This document shows positions 24,021-37,080 of a stretch of DNA of 64,000 nucleotides, piece after piece (positions within the stretch are counted from its first letter, which is position 1; every line of letters begins with the position of its first letter). Source of the DNA: Uloborus plumipes (Eukaryota; Arthropoda; Arachnida; Araneae; Uloboridae); contig JAXGGA010002989.1 in NCBI GenBank assembly GCA_038373865.1, forward strand, positions 1 through 64,000. Direction: 5' to 3'. Below the pieces are notes generated by a model. That model was given only the letters and a program-made list of their open reading frames with translations, had not been told where the DNA came from and ran no database searches. The position numbers were made by a program, and so were the translations under genes.

Positions 24021-27000
24021 GGGGGTACGGACGAAAAGATAGTAATGTGTTGGATACATACATAATGTGCATACATACACTGAGTAGATTTTTTTTTAGA
24101 TCTCGCAATAGTGTTTTAATAGCAAAGATAACTTATTCTTAAAAAAAATGTAAAGGTTTAAACAATTTTATAATCAGTCATACGTTGTACTCGACTGGGC
24201 GTAGTGAAGATTTGCGCAGACTAATCAAGTTGAATAATCTGCAGCAATTTTTGGGGCTTTTTTCCCAAATTAGAAACTGAAGCAATTATTTCTTCTTAAA
24301 TGAAATAGACATGCCATTGAAGAGAGCGAGTAAAACAAATGAATAGTGTTAAAAAAATCAAAAGTGATTTTATCTGAAAGCTTAGATTCTTTTTAAAAGC
24401 TTGTTTTTGCAATTCCTGAATTAACTAACATCATTACATAAACATTTCCTCGTCGTTTTATTTTCACCTATAGTAAAAAATTTCTTACTTATGCAAAATT
24501 ATATTCAATATTTAAGATCTGTACTTGTTTCTGCAATTTCAATAATTCTTGTGATTTTGTAGTAAGTTGATCTTAAATCCTCACTTATTTTACTTTTAAA
24601 TTGCGTGCTGCTTTTTCTTGACGGGATGGTTTAATGTAAAAACTCAGGTTCAAAAGAGAAAGAGAAGGAAAAAACCATGAATGGGAGTTGCGGGTGTTTT
24701 AATTCTTTTATTTTTTTTCTTCCTTGTGTGGAATTCGAAACTCTCCCACCTGTCCCTCCTGTTTAAGTGCTAGTACTGTGTCTGAAAGTTTGTTTTGACA
24801 TTATCTATTTCTTACGTGGCGGCAGGGTGATGGGAGGATATTCGGGGCAATTTGTTTTCGTCTCGTGCTTCTACAATCAGGGGGCTTCTACAATCAGCGA
24901 TTTCTCCAAATTTCCTTAGTAATGGAGAGGCAAAGAGGGCCAGTAGAGATCGAGGCTTCAGAGGGCCTGGACTGATATAATACCAGAATACTTTTGGTTG
25001 TTTATATTGTTATATGAGTAAATTTATTTTTGATACTTTTTAAACAATTTTTATATTAGTTGTATAGGTGTGAAAGTGGTTTTTTTTTCTTTGTCAAAAT
25101 TACAAATACTAAATTTTGCATGGGGAGCCGGCAATAATATTAAAATCCATCAATACCAAAATGATGGAGGAGAAAAAAGAACAAAAGCATAAACAGATAC
25201 TTCAATCAAGTTTATTGTTTAAAACCACATGTAACTGCGAAGTTTCTTTCTAATATTTTAAGTAATTCCTAGAATAAATATGTCTAATATGTCTTAAGAA
25301 TAAGTAATATTAAAACCCTTAATCGACTTTTATGTAATGAAAAAATATGTGCTATATTGAAGAAACAAAAATTTATCAGTTTCATTAATTGAAACCATAC
25401 GTAGTCAAAATTAATATGCTCGTAATTTATTGTATTTTCAAAGAAAGGTATAGAGGATGTTGTCCAATTAAGTGTACAACAGAAAGGCGCGTATGCAAAG
25501 AAGATAAAATGAAGTATGAAAACCTTATAAAAAAAGTCTTAAAAATAAAAAAAAATATCTCCGCAAAACATTTTTAATAAAACTGAGAAAGCAAAAGACT
25601 TTGAGCTAAATACAAAAAAAAAAAAAAAAAAAAGTCATTCGAAGGCTATATTCGCAATTTGATTGTTATCATAATGTCGAATAAACATGTTTTGCTTTAA
25701 ACTACTTTCCTCTACTTTTTCTTATCATTTTAGTATCCAATAAACTCATTATATATAAGAGTAGTCCTTAGCATATAGGTGAAAAAAATGTATATTTTTA
25801 CAATTCTCACTCTCTATTCTTTTTCATTTTGGGTGAGCAAATAACTGGTAAATTTAAAATAATAATAATAATAATAACAATAATAATAATAACAATAATA
25901 ATAATAAACCCACGGGCTGCAAAGAGGGTGGAAAAATCAATAAAATAGCCAAACTTATCAATTGTTGCTATAATAGTGTTTTTTCTATTTCAAATTAAAA
26001 TAAATATAGTAATAACTAAATTAAGAACTGGAATTACTTAGCTACGAAATGCATTTGTTATTAAAGTACACTGAAGGGCAACTGGGAGGCCCTTGCAAGC
26101 CATTGCTCACTGTCTTTCGGGCCGCCTCGTGATCTGAACTCTTAGTTCTTTTGCTCGCTACATACTATAACAATAAATTTAAAACTAAATTTTAATGCAC
26201 ATTTGATTTATTTAGTGAACATGGGGCATAAAATATTACTTAATTATTTATTTAATTTTGAAGAAAATCCGATTTTACTGAAAAATAAACTCATATTTAC
26301 AGCAGTTACTTACACTATTTAAAGTTATGGGAATGACCTCTTTTTTCTGGTGTTAGTATTAGACCAAATGTACAAAAAAAAAAAAAAAAAAACTAATGAA
26401 TGGTGAGACTTGAAAAGAAAAAGTTCAAAAATAAGAACTAATAAAAAACGATAGATAATAGAGATAAAATTATCAACACTTCAACCAAAAAGTTTGATTT
26501 TCGCATCCCTCTACGTAGGTGCAATTTCATTTAGCAAAAGATACTTTTTTATCTCTATAAAATCTTGTGTTCCTTTCTGGAAGACTGACTTCATTTTGTC
26601 GATACACTTAAAGAAAATGCAATGTGAACTTGTACCTATCTTATTAATCGCACCCTGGGGATACAAAACTGTGAAGATAAGCAAGCTACAGCGAAACAAA
26701 ACGTCTTTTAAGACGAGAGAATGCAAAACGTAAGAGGCCGTAGAAAGGAGGTGGGTTGAGGACATAGGGGCCTTTTAATGTGAATGTCGAATTCTTTCGC
26801 GTTTTTACTCTAGATAGTAATTGACAGCAGTGTAGAGCTTTCGTCATGTATGTTTTAGTAACGGCCTTTTTCTTTCAAAACAGGTAACTTTCCACAGTTA
26901 CATATACATGTTGAAAACTGCGCAAAATGTGTTTCACCTGAACGGAAAATTTTTATGTTGCATGTGTAGAAATGTGTCTAAATTATTATATTTTTTTGGA

Positions 27001-27957
27001 TGAAAATTTCCTTTAAGAATATCGTTTTTTATTTTAACGAAAGTTGGCCAGCTGTAACTCAGAAGTATTTTTTTTTTAAGATTTGTTTTCACTGCATTAA
27101 AATTTTTTCAGCAATAACTGAAAAGTGCGTCATGGAAACTGAAAATTTTGATTTATTTCATCTCGCTTGGTTATCAGCAGTGGTGTAATAATGTCTTGTG
27201 CCGATCTGATTTTTACATTTCTGTAAATATCAATAAAGTGTTTTTAAATTATACGCAACGTCCAAAGTAAATAACATCCTCTTCCTCTATACATGCATAT
27301 GAGAAATAAAAAATCTAAAACCTTATGGAGAAATGATGTTTTAACTGTTCATTTCCATTAGAATGAAATAATCGATAACATACTTAAATGGCTTTAAATG
27401 ATCCTAACTAGAATAAAATATAAGACATACTTAATAATGATGAAAGGTAGCACTGTCATTAAATGTTTTGTCTGTATAAAAAAAGTCAGATCCATTCACA
27501 GAGAAAAAAAAAAAAACAATGTATTACGGATCCAAGAGACTAGTAATAACGTAGCTTAGTAAAATTTCTCCCGTAGCTGTATTGCAACTTTAACCAGTCA
27601 GAACTCGCTTGCAGATTGACAGATGTATAATCTTCGAATCCTTTGAGATCATTATCATCAGTGTTTTATTTTATTCATCGTGTTAACAATTTAGGGATGC
27701 TGTTCTGTACTTCAATATTTTCTTTATTTTATGTCATCACATGGCTCATTCACTTTGAAAGTGGGATTTTTTTTCTTTCTGACGTATGAAAAGTGTTTTC
27801 AACTCATCACGTTAATCTTATTGATTTTTTTAAAAAAAGGTACATTCATATAAATTAATGAAATTTTAATGAAAATAATTTCTCATGGATACAATGTCAA
27901 ACAACACTACTTGAAGTGTTAAGTAAAATTAATTTACGTTCTATCGCATAAAATTGG
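24019..27957. other. No gene seen; (AAT)n microsatellite at 25857-25907
   Basis: AT-rich DNA with poly(A) at about 25614-25633 and 26369-26392 and an interrupted (AAT)n array at 25857-25907. Opposing frames at 26494-26765 (79 and 84 codons) overlap on both strands and show no known motif. Confidence 0.4.
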
Positions 27958-28050
27958 AAAATACCACAAACACGTGTTTTGGGTATTCATGGAGCTAATT
28001 TTTCAATACAAGAAAGTGAGTTCTGGGATGAAAAGTCACCCGAGAAAAAC
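27958..28050 (-). repeat. Degenerate copy of the ACACGTGT foldback arm
   Basis: Read on the minus strand, the order GGTGACTTTTCATCCCAGAA, then TTGAAAAAT, then CCAAAACACGTGT matches the arm repeat seen at 44283-44420 and inside the foldback at 36632-37080. It is heavily diverged, so this is an old copy. Confidence 0.5.
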
Positions 28051-28265
28051 CGAATTTTCTCCGTTCGAATTGAGATTCTACAATGCTGAAAACTTAATTA
28101 TTTTTTTTAATGTTTCTTTAAAATGTGTAGTGCTTTCAGTACAGAAATAAAATTTTGCAGCAACCTATATCGGACAAGTTAAAGATTGCAGCGCTAATTA
28201 GTGCACTTAGTTGCTTACTGCTCAACGTTTAGAATTCACCTTTGAATACCATTTCTTAAAATATC

Positions 28266-28335
28266 TTTTTGTGTAGTAGATAGAGCACCGGACTACGTAC
28301 GAAAAGAAGAGTGGTTCAAATCCATCTCTTACAGT
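28266..28335 (+). other. tRNA-like sequence (possible SINE head or tRNA relic)
   Basis: TAGTAGATAGAGCACCGGAC resembles a tRNA D-arm/A-box. GTGGTTCAAATCCATCTC, about 20 bases on, resembles the T-arm/B-box. The acceptor stem does not pair convincingly and I see no clear target duplication. It is more likely a SINE head or a tRNA relic than a functional tRNA. Confidence 0.4.
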
Positions 28336-30862
28336 TCGATTATCGCAACTTACCAACTATGTACGCCCCAACTTCACATTGCACTTTTACAGTGGAAAAT
28401 GTTTTTACTATTTAACGTACTTCTATAGCAGTACTTTTCAGCAAAAATATTTGGTCCCTCTCTTGATTTTGTAGATAGTGCTACTTGAATTTCAAGTAAC
28501 GATTGAAACTGAAATAAAGGCTTGAACGACATGAAAGAATATGGAAATAACTACAGATGTAATACAAACTTAGTTACCAGAAAACATCCTTCAATATTAT
28601 GTGATTACTTTTCGTATGTTTTGTCCGTAACGAAATATATTTCGTAGTAAAAATCGAAGGAGATTACGTCACACGTACATAATCTCACAAGTCATATATT
28701 TCTCCTAATTATGTTTTAAGAGTCGAATTGCAAGCCCGTTTCAAATCTGAAAGATATTGATATTGAATTGGCATGAGATCACGCAGGGGGACGAAGCAAA
28801 CTGCGTCTTGGAGGTTAAGGCTTATTAGCAAGACAAATGTAGAAATATTTTACCTGAGACAACTAAACCATAAATAACTTCTGCAATAGCATACTGGGAT
28901 TTATATATTTCGTTGCAGTAACATATTAATTTTTACTACACGCTTTTGGTGAAGTGGATTACATGAAACATGGAGATCGAAAAGCTATTTCAAGTCACAT
29001 CTGAGACAAGTGTCGACAATTTTCATGTTTAATAAATGCAAATGAGAATGCAATATTACAATATTTTATAGTATTCGTTTGCTTCGCTTGAATCAAATAT
29101 ACCTGTCTTTTTTGTGAAGTAGGCAGAATGTGTATAAAGCAATCCCATATGTTTTTTTCTAATTTGTGATAAGGTAAATAATATATTTCAAACATAGAAA
29201 CAGTTATTAGAAAATATTACCAAAAATCGAACCTCGAAACAAATTTTAAATGATCATCGATAATGTTTCCTCTTTTTCGGGTTTAAAATGTTTTTCCGAA
29301 CTATGTATGGACGCTGAACGAAATTTTTTTGCAACTATGCCTTGGTGTGGCGTAAGCTAAAAATAATGATCATAGTAGGAATAATAATAAACTCGCATAA
29401 TATCAGGAGTTCAAGGTAGTGTTGATACTAAGCTTTTTATTTAAAAAAAAAACTTTATTTATATTATTTTTAAATTAAAAACATTTTACTTTTTCTTACT
29501 TAATCCATCTTGAGTGTAAATAAAATGCTAAATCTCCATTCAGGCATTCTTAAAAATGTACACGTAACGGTACGGCTTTTTTTTTTTAAAAAGAAACTCT
29601 TCATTGCTCCCAAAAGCAAAAATTAAATTTCGAACAAATGTAAGTAACTTTAAGTGCCAAGATTTGGCGACATCAGGGACAGCGCTTTCCCCCCTTTTTT
29701 TTTTCAAAATTGTACCATCCCTATCTTTAACCCCTTGTGACGTCATCTTCCCGTCGATAAGCTGTGAACACCAATGACGTAACATCTCACATGGAGTAAT
29801 GGGAAATCAATGGTGGTGACATATGGTTGTGACAATCGTCGACAACGCCGGGATGCGATGAGCGCAAGTACAGAGTTTAAAAACGCTTTACAGCTCATGT
29901 TTTTGTTAATCATGTAAATTCGGATGGGAAAGTCGGAGATAAAATATCGGTACCGAAGCGAAATTCGAATGGTTGTGGTGATGCATTTAGTCCGATGTGA
30001 GTTTTTATTTCCATTTTTGTTCGAGATATATTTAAATGAAGAGCAGGTTTTTATTTATTTATTTCTCGTTGGTAAGGAAGTGAACTCGGTTTAATGTATG
30101 CAGCGTATATTTGACAATAAATTTAGAAGCATTGCGGAGTTGAATTGTTTTATGCGCATTTCGTGATTTAAGCTGAAAAAAGGGTAATAAGCTAAATAAA
30201 AAGTGTACATATTTTATTGGTTGCATACTCAAGACATTTTGTCAGTTTGCTCAATTATTGAAATTGATGTATAGATTTGTCTTTTATTTAACCTGAATGA
30301 ATCCCGGAATCTGGTTCTCGGACTGCAACGAAATCTGTAATTTGGGTTACAACCATCTACTTCATAGATGTATATCGGCATGGTTGAATATGTCATCTTT
30401 AGCACTTCAAATGTAATTGAAACAATCTTAGAAATCATTATTAATAGCAATTCCATACAAGAAGACCAAATATAAATAATTTTTGTGTGTACAAGGGAAA
30501 ATGAAAAATAACTGTCAGGATGTAACTCAGTCACTCTCATTAGCAGTAAAAATTGTAGGAATATAGATGGGACACTAAATGCAAAGAGCGGGGAGGGATT
30601 TCATTTTTAAATTAATTTGTCCTCATTCATATATTCGTATTGCTGCAGTTGATTCATGCTACATTTAAGTTTTCGGTTAAGCCTTTTGAGGAAGTATTTA
30701 TTGATAAACTAGACACCTGCAGTGATTACAAAATTAGCCTGTTTTCGCATTAATCTTGCCTTTTTCGGTCACTTTGTACCCATGGCATTCCCGCTTTAAA
30801 AGTTTTTAAGTAAACTCCTTTAGTGACTTTGCAGCGAAATTTAAAATTTTCTTAAAAGAGGG
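28336..30862. other. No gene seen
   Basis: AT-rich DNA. A moderately GC-richer patch lies at 29640-29960. Frames of 81 and 103 codons on the minus strand (29540-29785, 30229-30540) have no recognisable domains. Confidence 0.4.
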
Positions 30863-31270
30863 TCCCTAGCAGCATCATCTCATCGGCCGATGATCGGCCA
30901 TTCATCGAAACCCGATGAAATTCTCATCGGCCGATGATCCAATATGTCTCATCGGCCGAGCAGAATCCGAGCAGCAAAATCCGATGAGAATACGATGAGA
31001 TTTGGAGTAATTTAAGAGCAGAACAGTTCCGTGCCGAGGAATTTCATCGGGAAACTTGATCGGAAGGACATCGTTTTCCGATGGAATATAGCTCATCTTA
31101 TTTTCATCGGGAAAGTTGATCGGAAGGATATCGCTTTCCGATGAAAAGTAGCTCATCGAAAACCGTGCTCGGATACTGATCGGAACGATGTCATCGTGCG
31201 TTACAGGATCAGTTTACGAGGAGTTTGTTGATCGGCCGAGCAAAATCCGACGAGTTGATGCTACTTGGGG
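30863..31270. mobile_element. MITE packed with ATCGGCCGAT-like motifs
   Basis: The ends are inverted: left CCCTAGCAGCATCA, right TGATGCTACTTGGG. The 400-bp interior is dominated by short palindromic variants of CATCGG/CCGATG: CATCGGCCGATGATC twice near 30880-30940, several GATCGGAAGGA, and ATCGGCCGAGCA twice. The composition differs sharply from the AT-rich flanks. An 84-codon minus-strand frame crosses it, and its repeated SYFSSESDILPI/SYIPSENDVLPI reflects the DNA repeat (31027-31150), not a protein family I know. No clear target duplication was found. Confidence 0.65.
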
Positions 31271-34200
31271 TTTTTCTTAGTTTAACTTGAATACGCGCAA
31301 AATGTATTTTCGCCATTGCATAACTAGTTTTTAAAATTGAATACACCATCTACGATCAGTTATTTTTTTTTATACGAAGAACTCTTTCTTATATGCATAT
31401 CAATGTTATTCCTATGTATTTTCCTATAACGTGCCGGCAGAAAAAAGAGCAATGCTTATTAATATTTTTGAACCTATGTCAGTTTATCGTTGTAACCTAA
31501 CATCGTAAAATTTGTTAGGTAAATGTAGTTACAAAGAGAGCTTATGACCTTTTGGTTTTCTTCTTTTTTGACCTTTCCTTCTTTCTAAGAGTTTAAAAAC
31601 ATTAATAAAATATAAAAACTTTTAGTTTTGCAAAAAATATCAATCTGTTTATCATAAATGTGTCATTGTAACTACCTTACTAGTGTTATAATTGTGTTAA
31701 AGTGCAGATTTCATGGTGTTTTTTTTAGAAAAAATCTATTCATTTTATTGATATATTTTTTCTTTTCTTTTTTAGGTAAGAGATTTTTAACATCATCTTT
31801 TCAAAATTCCTGTAAGTAATAATGTTTTTGTGTGATATTTTTAATACAGAAAAATCAGCGCTGCTATGCTTTTGTTTGTCTTTAACATTTTGGTTGAAAC
31901 TTTAATGAGTTTCGTAAAGCTATGAATAAGCTCCCAAATTAGAAAGTCATACGCAAATTATTTTCTTTTTCGCAGCCATCCTTTTTTTAAAGGTCTCCTT
32001 ATTTACAGTATTTCTTGTTTAAATTTAGAAACGAAGCCGTTGTTCTTTAGAGAAGATTAATGAAATTTTGTTTCATGTTTATTTTATCGCCGCAGTTTAT
32101 GAAACTAGGAAGCCGTAAGAAATTTTTACTGGGGGGGGGGGGCACGTGGGCTTAGGAATACGAGTTTAATCGGGAGAAAGTTTAAGTGGTGAAGAAGCCT
32201 TTGAAGTTGATCAAGATATCTAATCAGTTTCGAAAAACAAGGTTTCTCTATTCATATTTTAATCAACCGTAACTTACTTAGCGAACTCTGTGCAGTTGAA
32301 CTTTAATATACTTTCTAACAAGCAAGTAATAACGTAATTATATTGATTAACATTACTGTTTTGCCAAACATACACATTGACAAATTCAAAGCTACCTGGC
32401 ATGATTGAGTAATAAAAATCGTAGCTACATTTAAAATTACAAAGAATCTTGTTACTCCAGTAAATGGGCCTAGTTACAAAGAATTCTTGCCTGTAACACT
32501 AAAAAGAAGAATGTAACTAAGTCCATATATGGCTATATACATACTGTTTTTTCCTACTTCTTTAAAAGAGAGAAGTGTATGCAAGTTTTATAGCTAATTT
32601 TAAAATATATCTAAAATATATAGGCTTGTCAATATGAGATAATGTATGTAATTTGAACTTGTAGGAACAAGTAGAAGTTAGTTTCAACTGCTAGAGTAAA
32701 AAATAATCTGGCTAGTCTATGTACACAGTCCTGTTCTGAAGTATTCTTGCGCATAAATATAAAATATTTTCTTTTTTTACGGTTCTGTTCTTTAATATAA
32801 TCGAAAAAAAATATATTCGATCACCATAGTAAATTTTGTGAATTACAGTTGTTGAATTACATTGAATGTGCGGTAATGTATTGAACTCGTGCGGAGCATA
32901 TTTAAGCATCAGAGCTATAGTTGAGAACGGAATTCATATAAACTTTCAAAGCTAGAAAACTCACGCGCTTTTAGAGAATCAATGTCACAAAATAATCAAC
33001 GATACATTTTTAACGAACTTTGATGACATTTTTGTTCATAAACCCTGTTATAAAACTTTAACCAACACTATTAATAACATTTAATAATCTCCGGAAACAT
33101 AACGAATTTATTTTCACCAAGAAAAAAAGGAAGTTCATTTAAACTAATCACATTACTTCTAAGCTTCTTTCCTTATGAAAGAGAATTGATTTTTATTTGG
33201 AAGCTTGACACGAAAAAGCTGGACACTCATCGAGTTGTCGATACGGGGCTTGCTCGTTTGGTTCACTTCAGTACAATAGCATGAAAACAAGAATAAAAGT
33301 TTAATGAACTCATTCATTAAACTGCTAATTAAACTCCTGATTTATTTTCGAATGAGATACTTCCAGTTTCGATGCGGTTCTTTTTTTTTTTTTTTTATTT
33401 TTATTCGACTGCCAATACATGCAGCCTCCTCTTTCTTAATACTCGCGAGAAAGAATTGAAGCTTGACGGGGAGAAAACAAAATGGTCTGCAATTTATTGC
33501 CTAGTGCTCGATCTTGTCGAGATGAAAATAATTTCAGAAACCTGCCTTGGACCGAAATTTCAAAATTGCTTTTTCGGACCTAAAATACCAATTTCTACAC
33601 AAACAAGATTTAAAGAGAATAGTGCTCTAAAGTAGTAGATAATTTCGTTAGTGCGTGTACGTATTTTAACAACGTAAGTTTTAATGTGTGTGTGTGTAAC
33701 AAGTATGTATTATATTTATCATAATGTACGAATCTATAACATTTAGGCCACAATATCTTTAAACCATTGAGACATTTTGCGACAGAATATGGAAGTTTAC
33801 ATTTATTCTTATTATTAATTTAGGGTAGGATATCAGTACTTGTTTATCAGCGTTTACTGATAATTACTTCACTGCGTTAGGGCACTCCTTTTTATTAACT
33901 GCAGGGAGCAATATGTCTGCGTGAATTACTATTTCTGCAATTTATTTATTTATTTTTTTATGTTTCAGACATTTTGAATATTTTCTAAGTATACTATAAC
34001 GAATATATTTTTGCATTGATTTGTGTTTTTTTTTTTTTTTTTTCAATTTGTGAAGTTGTATGAAAATACGCAAAAATGTGGAAAACTACTAAGCTAAACA
34101 TTTAGGTTTCAAAAAACTAATAAAATAGTAGAAAAGGCCATCTAATTGTCAAACTTGCTTTGGAAGTCCGAGTAAATTATTTCTGAATAAGACATAGTTC

Positions 34201-34535
34201 AGCAATATTATGAATGGCTTCATTTCTAAGCTCTTAACATACCTTCTTAAGAAAGCAATTTGTGCACTTTTACCACTCTGCAATAGTAAGAAATTATTAT
34301 TTGCAACCATTTTTGTTGTCTATGTATATTTTAACCACCAAATATTATCATTAAATAATGTCAACAATATACTGAAATAAATGAATGTCTATAAATAAGT
34401 TTCCGTTAAGCAGCGATGAAAGTGCTTTTTTGAATTAATAGTTATATTTTATTTATAATGTTATTATTTATATAGCTGTTGTTTTATTTGCCTTCTGCTT
34501 TTAACTAATAGTCGGCTTCAAAATAGGTATTTTAT
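31271..34535. other. No gene seen
   Basis: AT-rich DNA with a G-tract at about 32131-32142 and T-runs at 33379-33396 and 34027-34043. The frames present are short and carry no known motif. Confidence 0.4.
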
Positions 34536-35279
34536 ATATAAAATAGCTGACCCGGCGAACGACCCGGCGAAAAATGAGCACCTACATTAATCATTCATTA
34601 TTGTTTCTATATTTTAGTACATAGGATGCTCTTCACTTAAGTACCTTGTGATACACAACATTTTTGGTTTTATTATCAGGCGCAAAAACAAACAACGCAG
34701 ATGGTCTTCCGACCCGTGAACATGCCACATATAATTGACCATGGGAAAAACAGTGATGCTTCAGATTCAAACCACAAACTTTTAAGGACTGGCCTTGTGA
34801 TTTGTTGATGGTCATGAAAAATGCAAGACGGATCGGAAATTGAAGTCTTTTAAATTCAAACGGCATATCGGTTAAGATCATCGGGATCCTCGGAATGAGC
34901 AATCGTTTCTGACAGCTTAACACATAATATAAATTTCAAGGGAAGTAACGCGTTTGTTTATAATTTACTTCAAAAAAAGTCAAATAACACTCAACGCACC
35001 GCTAACTTACAACCTGTTTACCGCGCTCCGGAAGCTGCCAGAATGTGTGCTTTATGTCGCTCAGCCATAGAGGTGTAAAGAAAGGCTTAGTAAAATGCTT
35101 AGTCAATAAGACATTTTTTCTATTTATGTAACTGACACACATAAATTATAGCCTATGTCCGTCTCCTGGCTCTAAGCTACCTACCTACCAATTTTTAGCT
35201 ATATCGGTACAGCCGTTCTTGAGTTATAAATAGTGTAACTAACACGACTTTCTTTTATTTTTTTTTATACATAGATTAT
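34536..35279 (-). mobile_element. Helitron remnant
   Basis: The segment surrounds a Helitron helicase C-terminal fragment. Its low-coordinate side has a duplicated GACCCGGCGAACG/GACCCGGCG stretch (34552-34573). Its high-coordinate side has ATATCGGTACAGCCGTTCTT followed by an AT-rich tail. I have seen both kinds of flank next to transposon-derived helicases in arthropod DNA. The outer boundaries are estimates because I could not identify a clean TC...CTRR pair. Confidence 0.55.
34633..34923 (-). pseudogene. Helitron (PIF1-like) helicase, C-terminal fragment
   Basis: The 96-residue minus-strand frame reads LLIPRIPMILTDMPFEFKRL, then FFMTINKSQGQSLKVCGLNL, then HGQLYVACSRVGRPSALFV, with a stop. 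INKSQGQSL and LYVACSRV are the late helicase motifs of the PIF1/RecD-like helicase domain carried by Helitron Rep/helicase proteins, which drive rolling-circle transposition. Only the last part of a protein usually well over 1,000 residues long is present. The first methionine is merely the first ATG of a truncated copy. There is no frameshift within the fragment, so the truncation is not very old. Confidence 0.88.
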
Positions 35280-36631
35280 ATCATCCAAAATCCATACTAA
35301 GTGAGCGCAAATGCAACACAAGTTTTGGATTGCTTGAAAAAAACTCTGAAATTGCGGTAACATAAGACAACCTAAAAAAATAACTGTGTGCTGTTTGATA
35401 CTTAATATAATTTGTTATGGTTAAGTTGAAGAAATAGGACATTATTGCAACTTGAATGCTTATTTGGAAACCCAATTTTTAATAAATTCAATTCCGTATT
35501 CATTTTTTAACTGTGAAGTGATATTTATTATCCATAAATTAATCTTTTCCCTTGATTTCTTATGTTACAATTTTCTTAAAGTCTGCATTTTGCAATCCTT
35601 ACTACGAGTGCGATGGTAATAATTGTTTGAATGTAATAGCGCTTTAAATTACATCTTAAGAAAATAGCTTAAAAAAGTTTTTATTGATTTGAACAAGTAA
35701 ATGCCACATTGTGTTTTTCTTTAGCACTATCATGTCGTAAAGGCACGTATGAATTTAATTAAAAATTCCTCACATGCATTTGCAATTTCTTTTAAAAGTT
35801 AGTTTTTGCTTCGTAGAACGTTTCATAATGTTTCCACAAAATTTACCGAAGGTAGCTAATTTTTGCTAGTGAATAATAGTGAAACCTTTATTTAAAGAAC
35901 GTGCACGTGCATAAATACCAAACCAGAAAAAATCGACTCATACCCAATCTTTAGTTTTAGTGGTTTTTTATCAATACAAATTTACTTCCATTTCTGCTCG
36001 GCAATTCGGAATCGGGGATATTCGGTAGTGCTTTGCTTCCGAATAAAATATCCATTAAATCTAAAGATATATGAGATAGATTTAAATTAGGCGTACTCGG
36101 TGAATTAAAACCTCATGAATTTCTTCATCGTAATGACCCCCAGATAGCTCTACTTTTGAGATTTATTTATTTATTTAATCTGAGCGACTTTTTTTTTTCT
36201 TTCATTCCCCTCTTGTTTCAAGCCATATCTTAAGTATCTGGGGTCGACGCTGTTTTCGTTTCCAGTTTTAAACGAGGGCTTTTGCTGAAGACTTACGGCT
36301 TTTTGTAACGGAATCGTCCATATTTAATAGTTGATGTAGCAATTACAGATCTCGAAAGGAATATATAAAAAACAGGGCGGCGTGTACGTTGTAACTGTGT
36401 TTATTTTTAGATCGCTTCGGTGGTTCTCGGAGCTTGTAGATAAGGCAATGTTTATGGAAGTGTACAGTAACTGATAATAATAAAAATAATGATGAAATAA
36501 ATTGAACATGGCGTGAGACAAAGACAGCGTTTTTTCCATTTGTTTACTTATAAACAATTCATACTATTTTGACGTATAAAACTTTAACGTATAAAACAGT
36601 GAAGAAAAATAAATACCTTTGTGCGATTGCT
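35280..36631. other. No gene seen
   Basis: AT-rich DNA without recognisable coding or repeats. Confidence 0.4.
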
Positions 36632-37080
36632 GTGAAGTTTTAATCCAACGTTAAACATGCACAGATATACAGGTATACTGCATACACGTGTTTCGGGGCT
36701 ACAAAGAACACCGTTTTCAATGCATGAAGTGTGAGTTTTAGGATGAAGAATCATCCGATAAAAGCAACACAGTGGAACAAAAGACAGTATAAATAGCAAA
36801 AACTGGATATTAACAAAACAAAAAAAGACAATGCTTAGAGCCGACATTTATTACATGAAATAAATTTTTCGACTCTAATCATTGTCTTTTTTGTTTTGTT
36901 AATATCCAGTTTTTGCTATTTATACTGTCTTTTGTTCCACCGTGTTGTTTTTATCGGATGATTATTCATCCTAAAGCCCACACTTCATGCATTGAAAAAG
37001 GGGTTCCTTGTAGCCCCGAAACACGTGTAGGCAGTATACCTGTATATTTGTGCATCTTTAACGTTGGATTAAAACTTCAC
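36632..37080. mobile_element. 449-bp foldback, arms of about 200 bp
   Basis: GTGAAGTTTTAATCCAACGT at 36632 is mirrored by its complement ending at 37080. The arms (36632-36833 and 36880-37080) stay in register with few differences around a 46-bp centre. Arm landmarks include ACACGTGTTTCGGGGCTAC and AATATCCAGTTTTTGCTATT. Single-arm relatives occur at 44283-44420 and, on the minus strand, at 27958-28050, so this is a dispersed family. The palindrome is a hairpin-forming inverted duplication of it. No coding content was found. Confidence 0.85.

Noticed and set aside
30902..31156. 84-codon frame with SYFSSESDILPI-like repeats as a protein
   Set aside because: The peptide repeat mirrors the DNA repeat of the MITE at 30863-31270.
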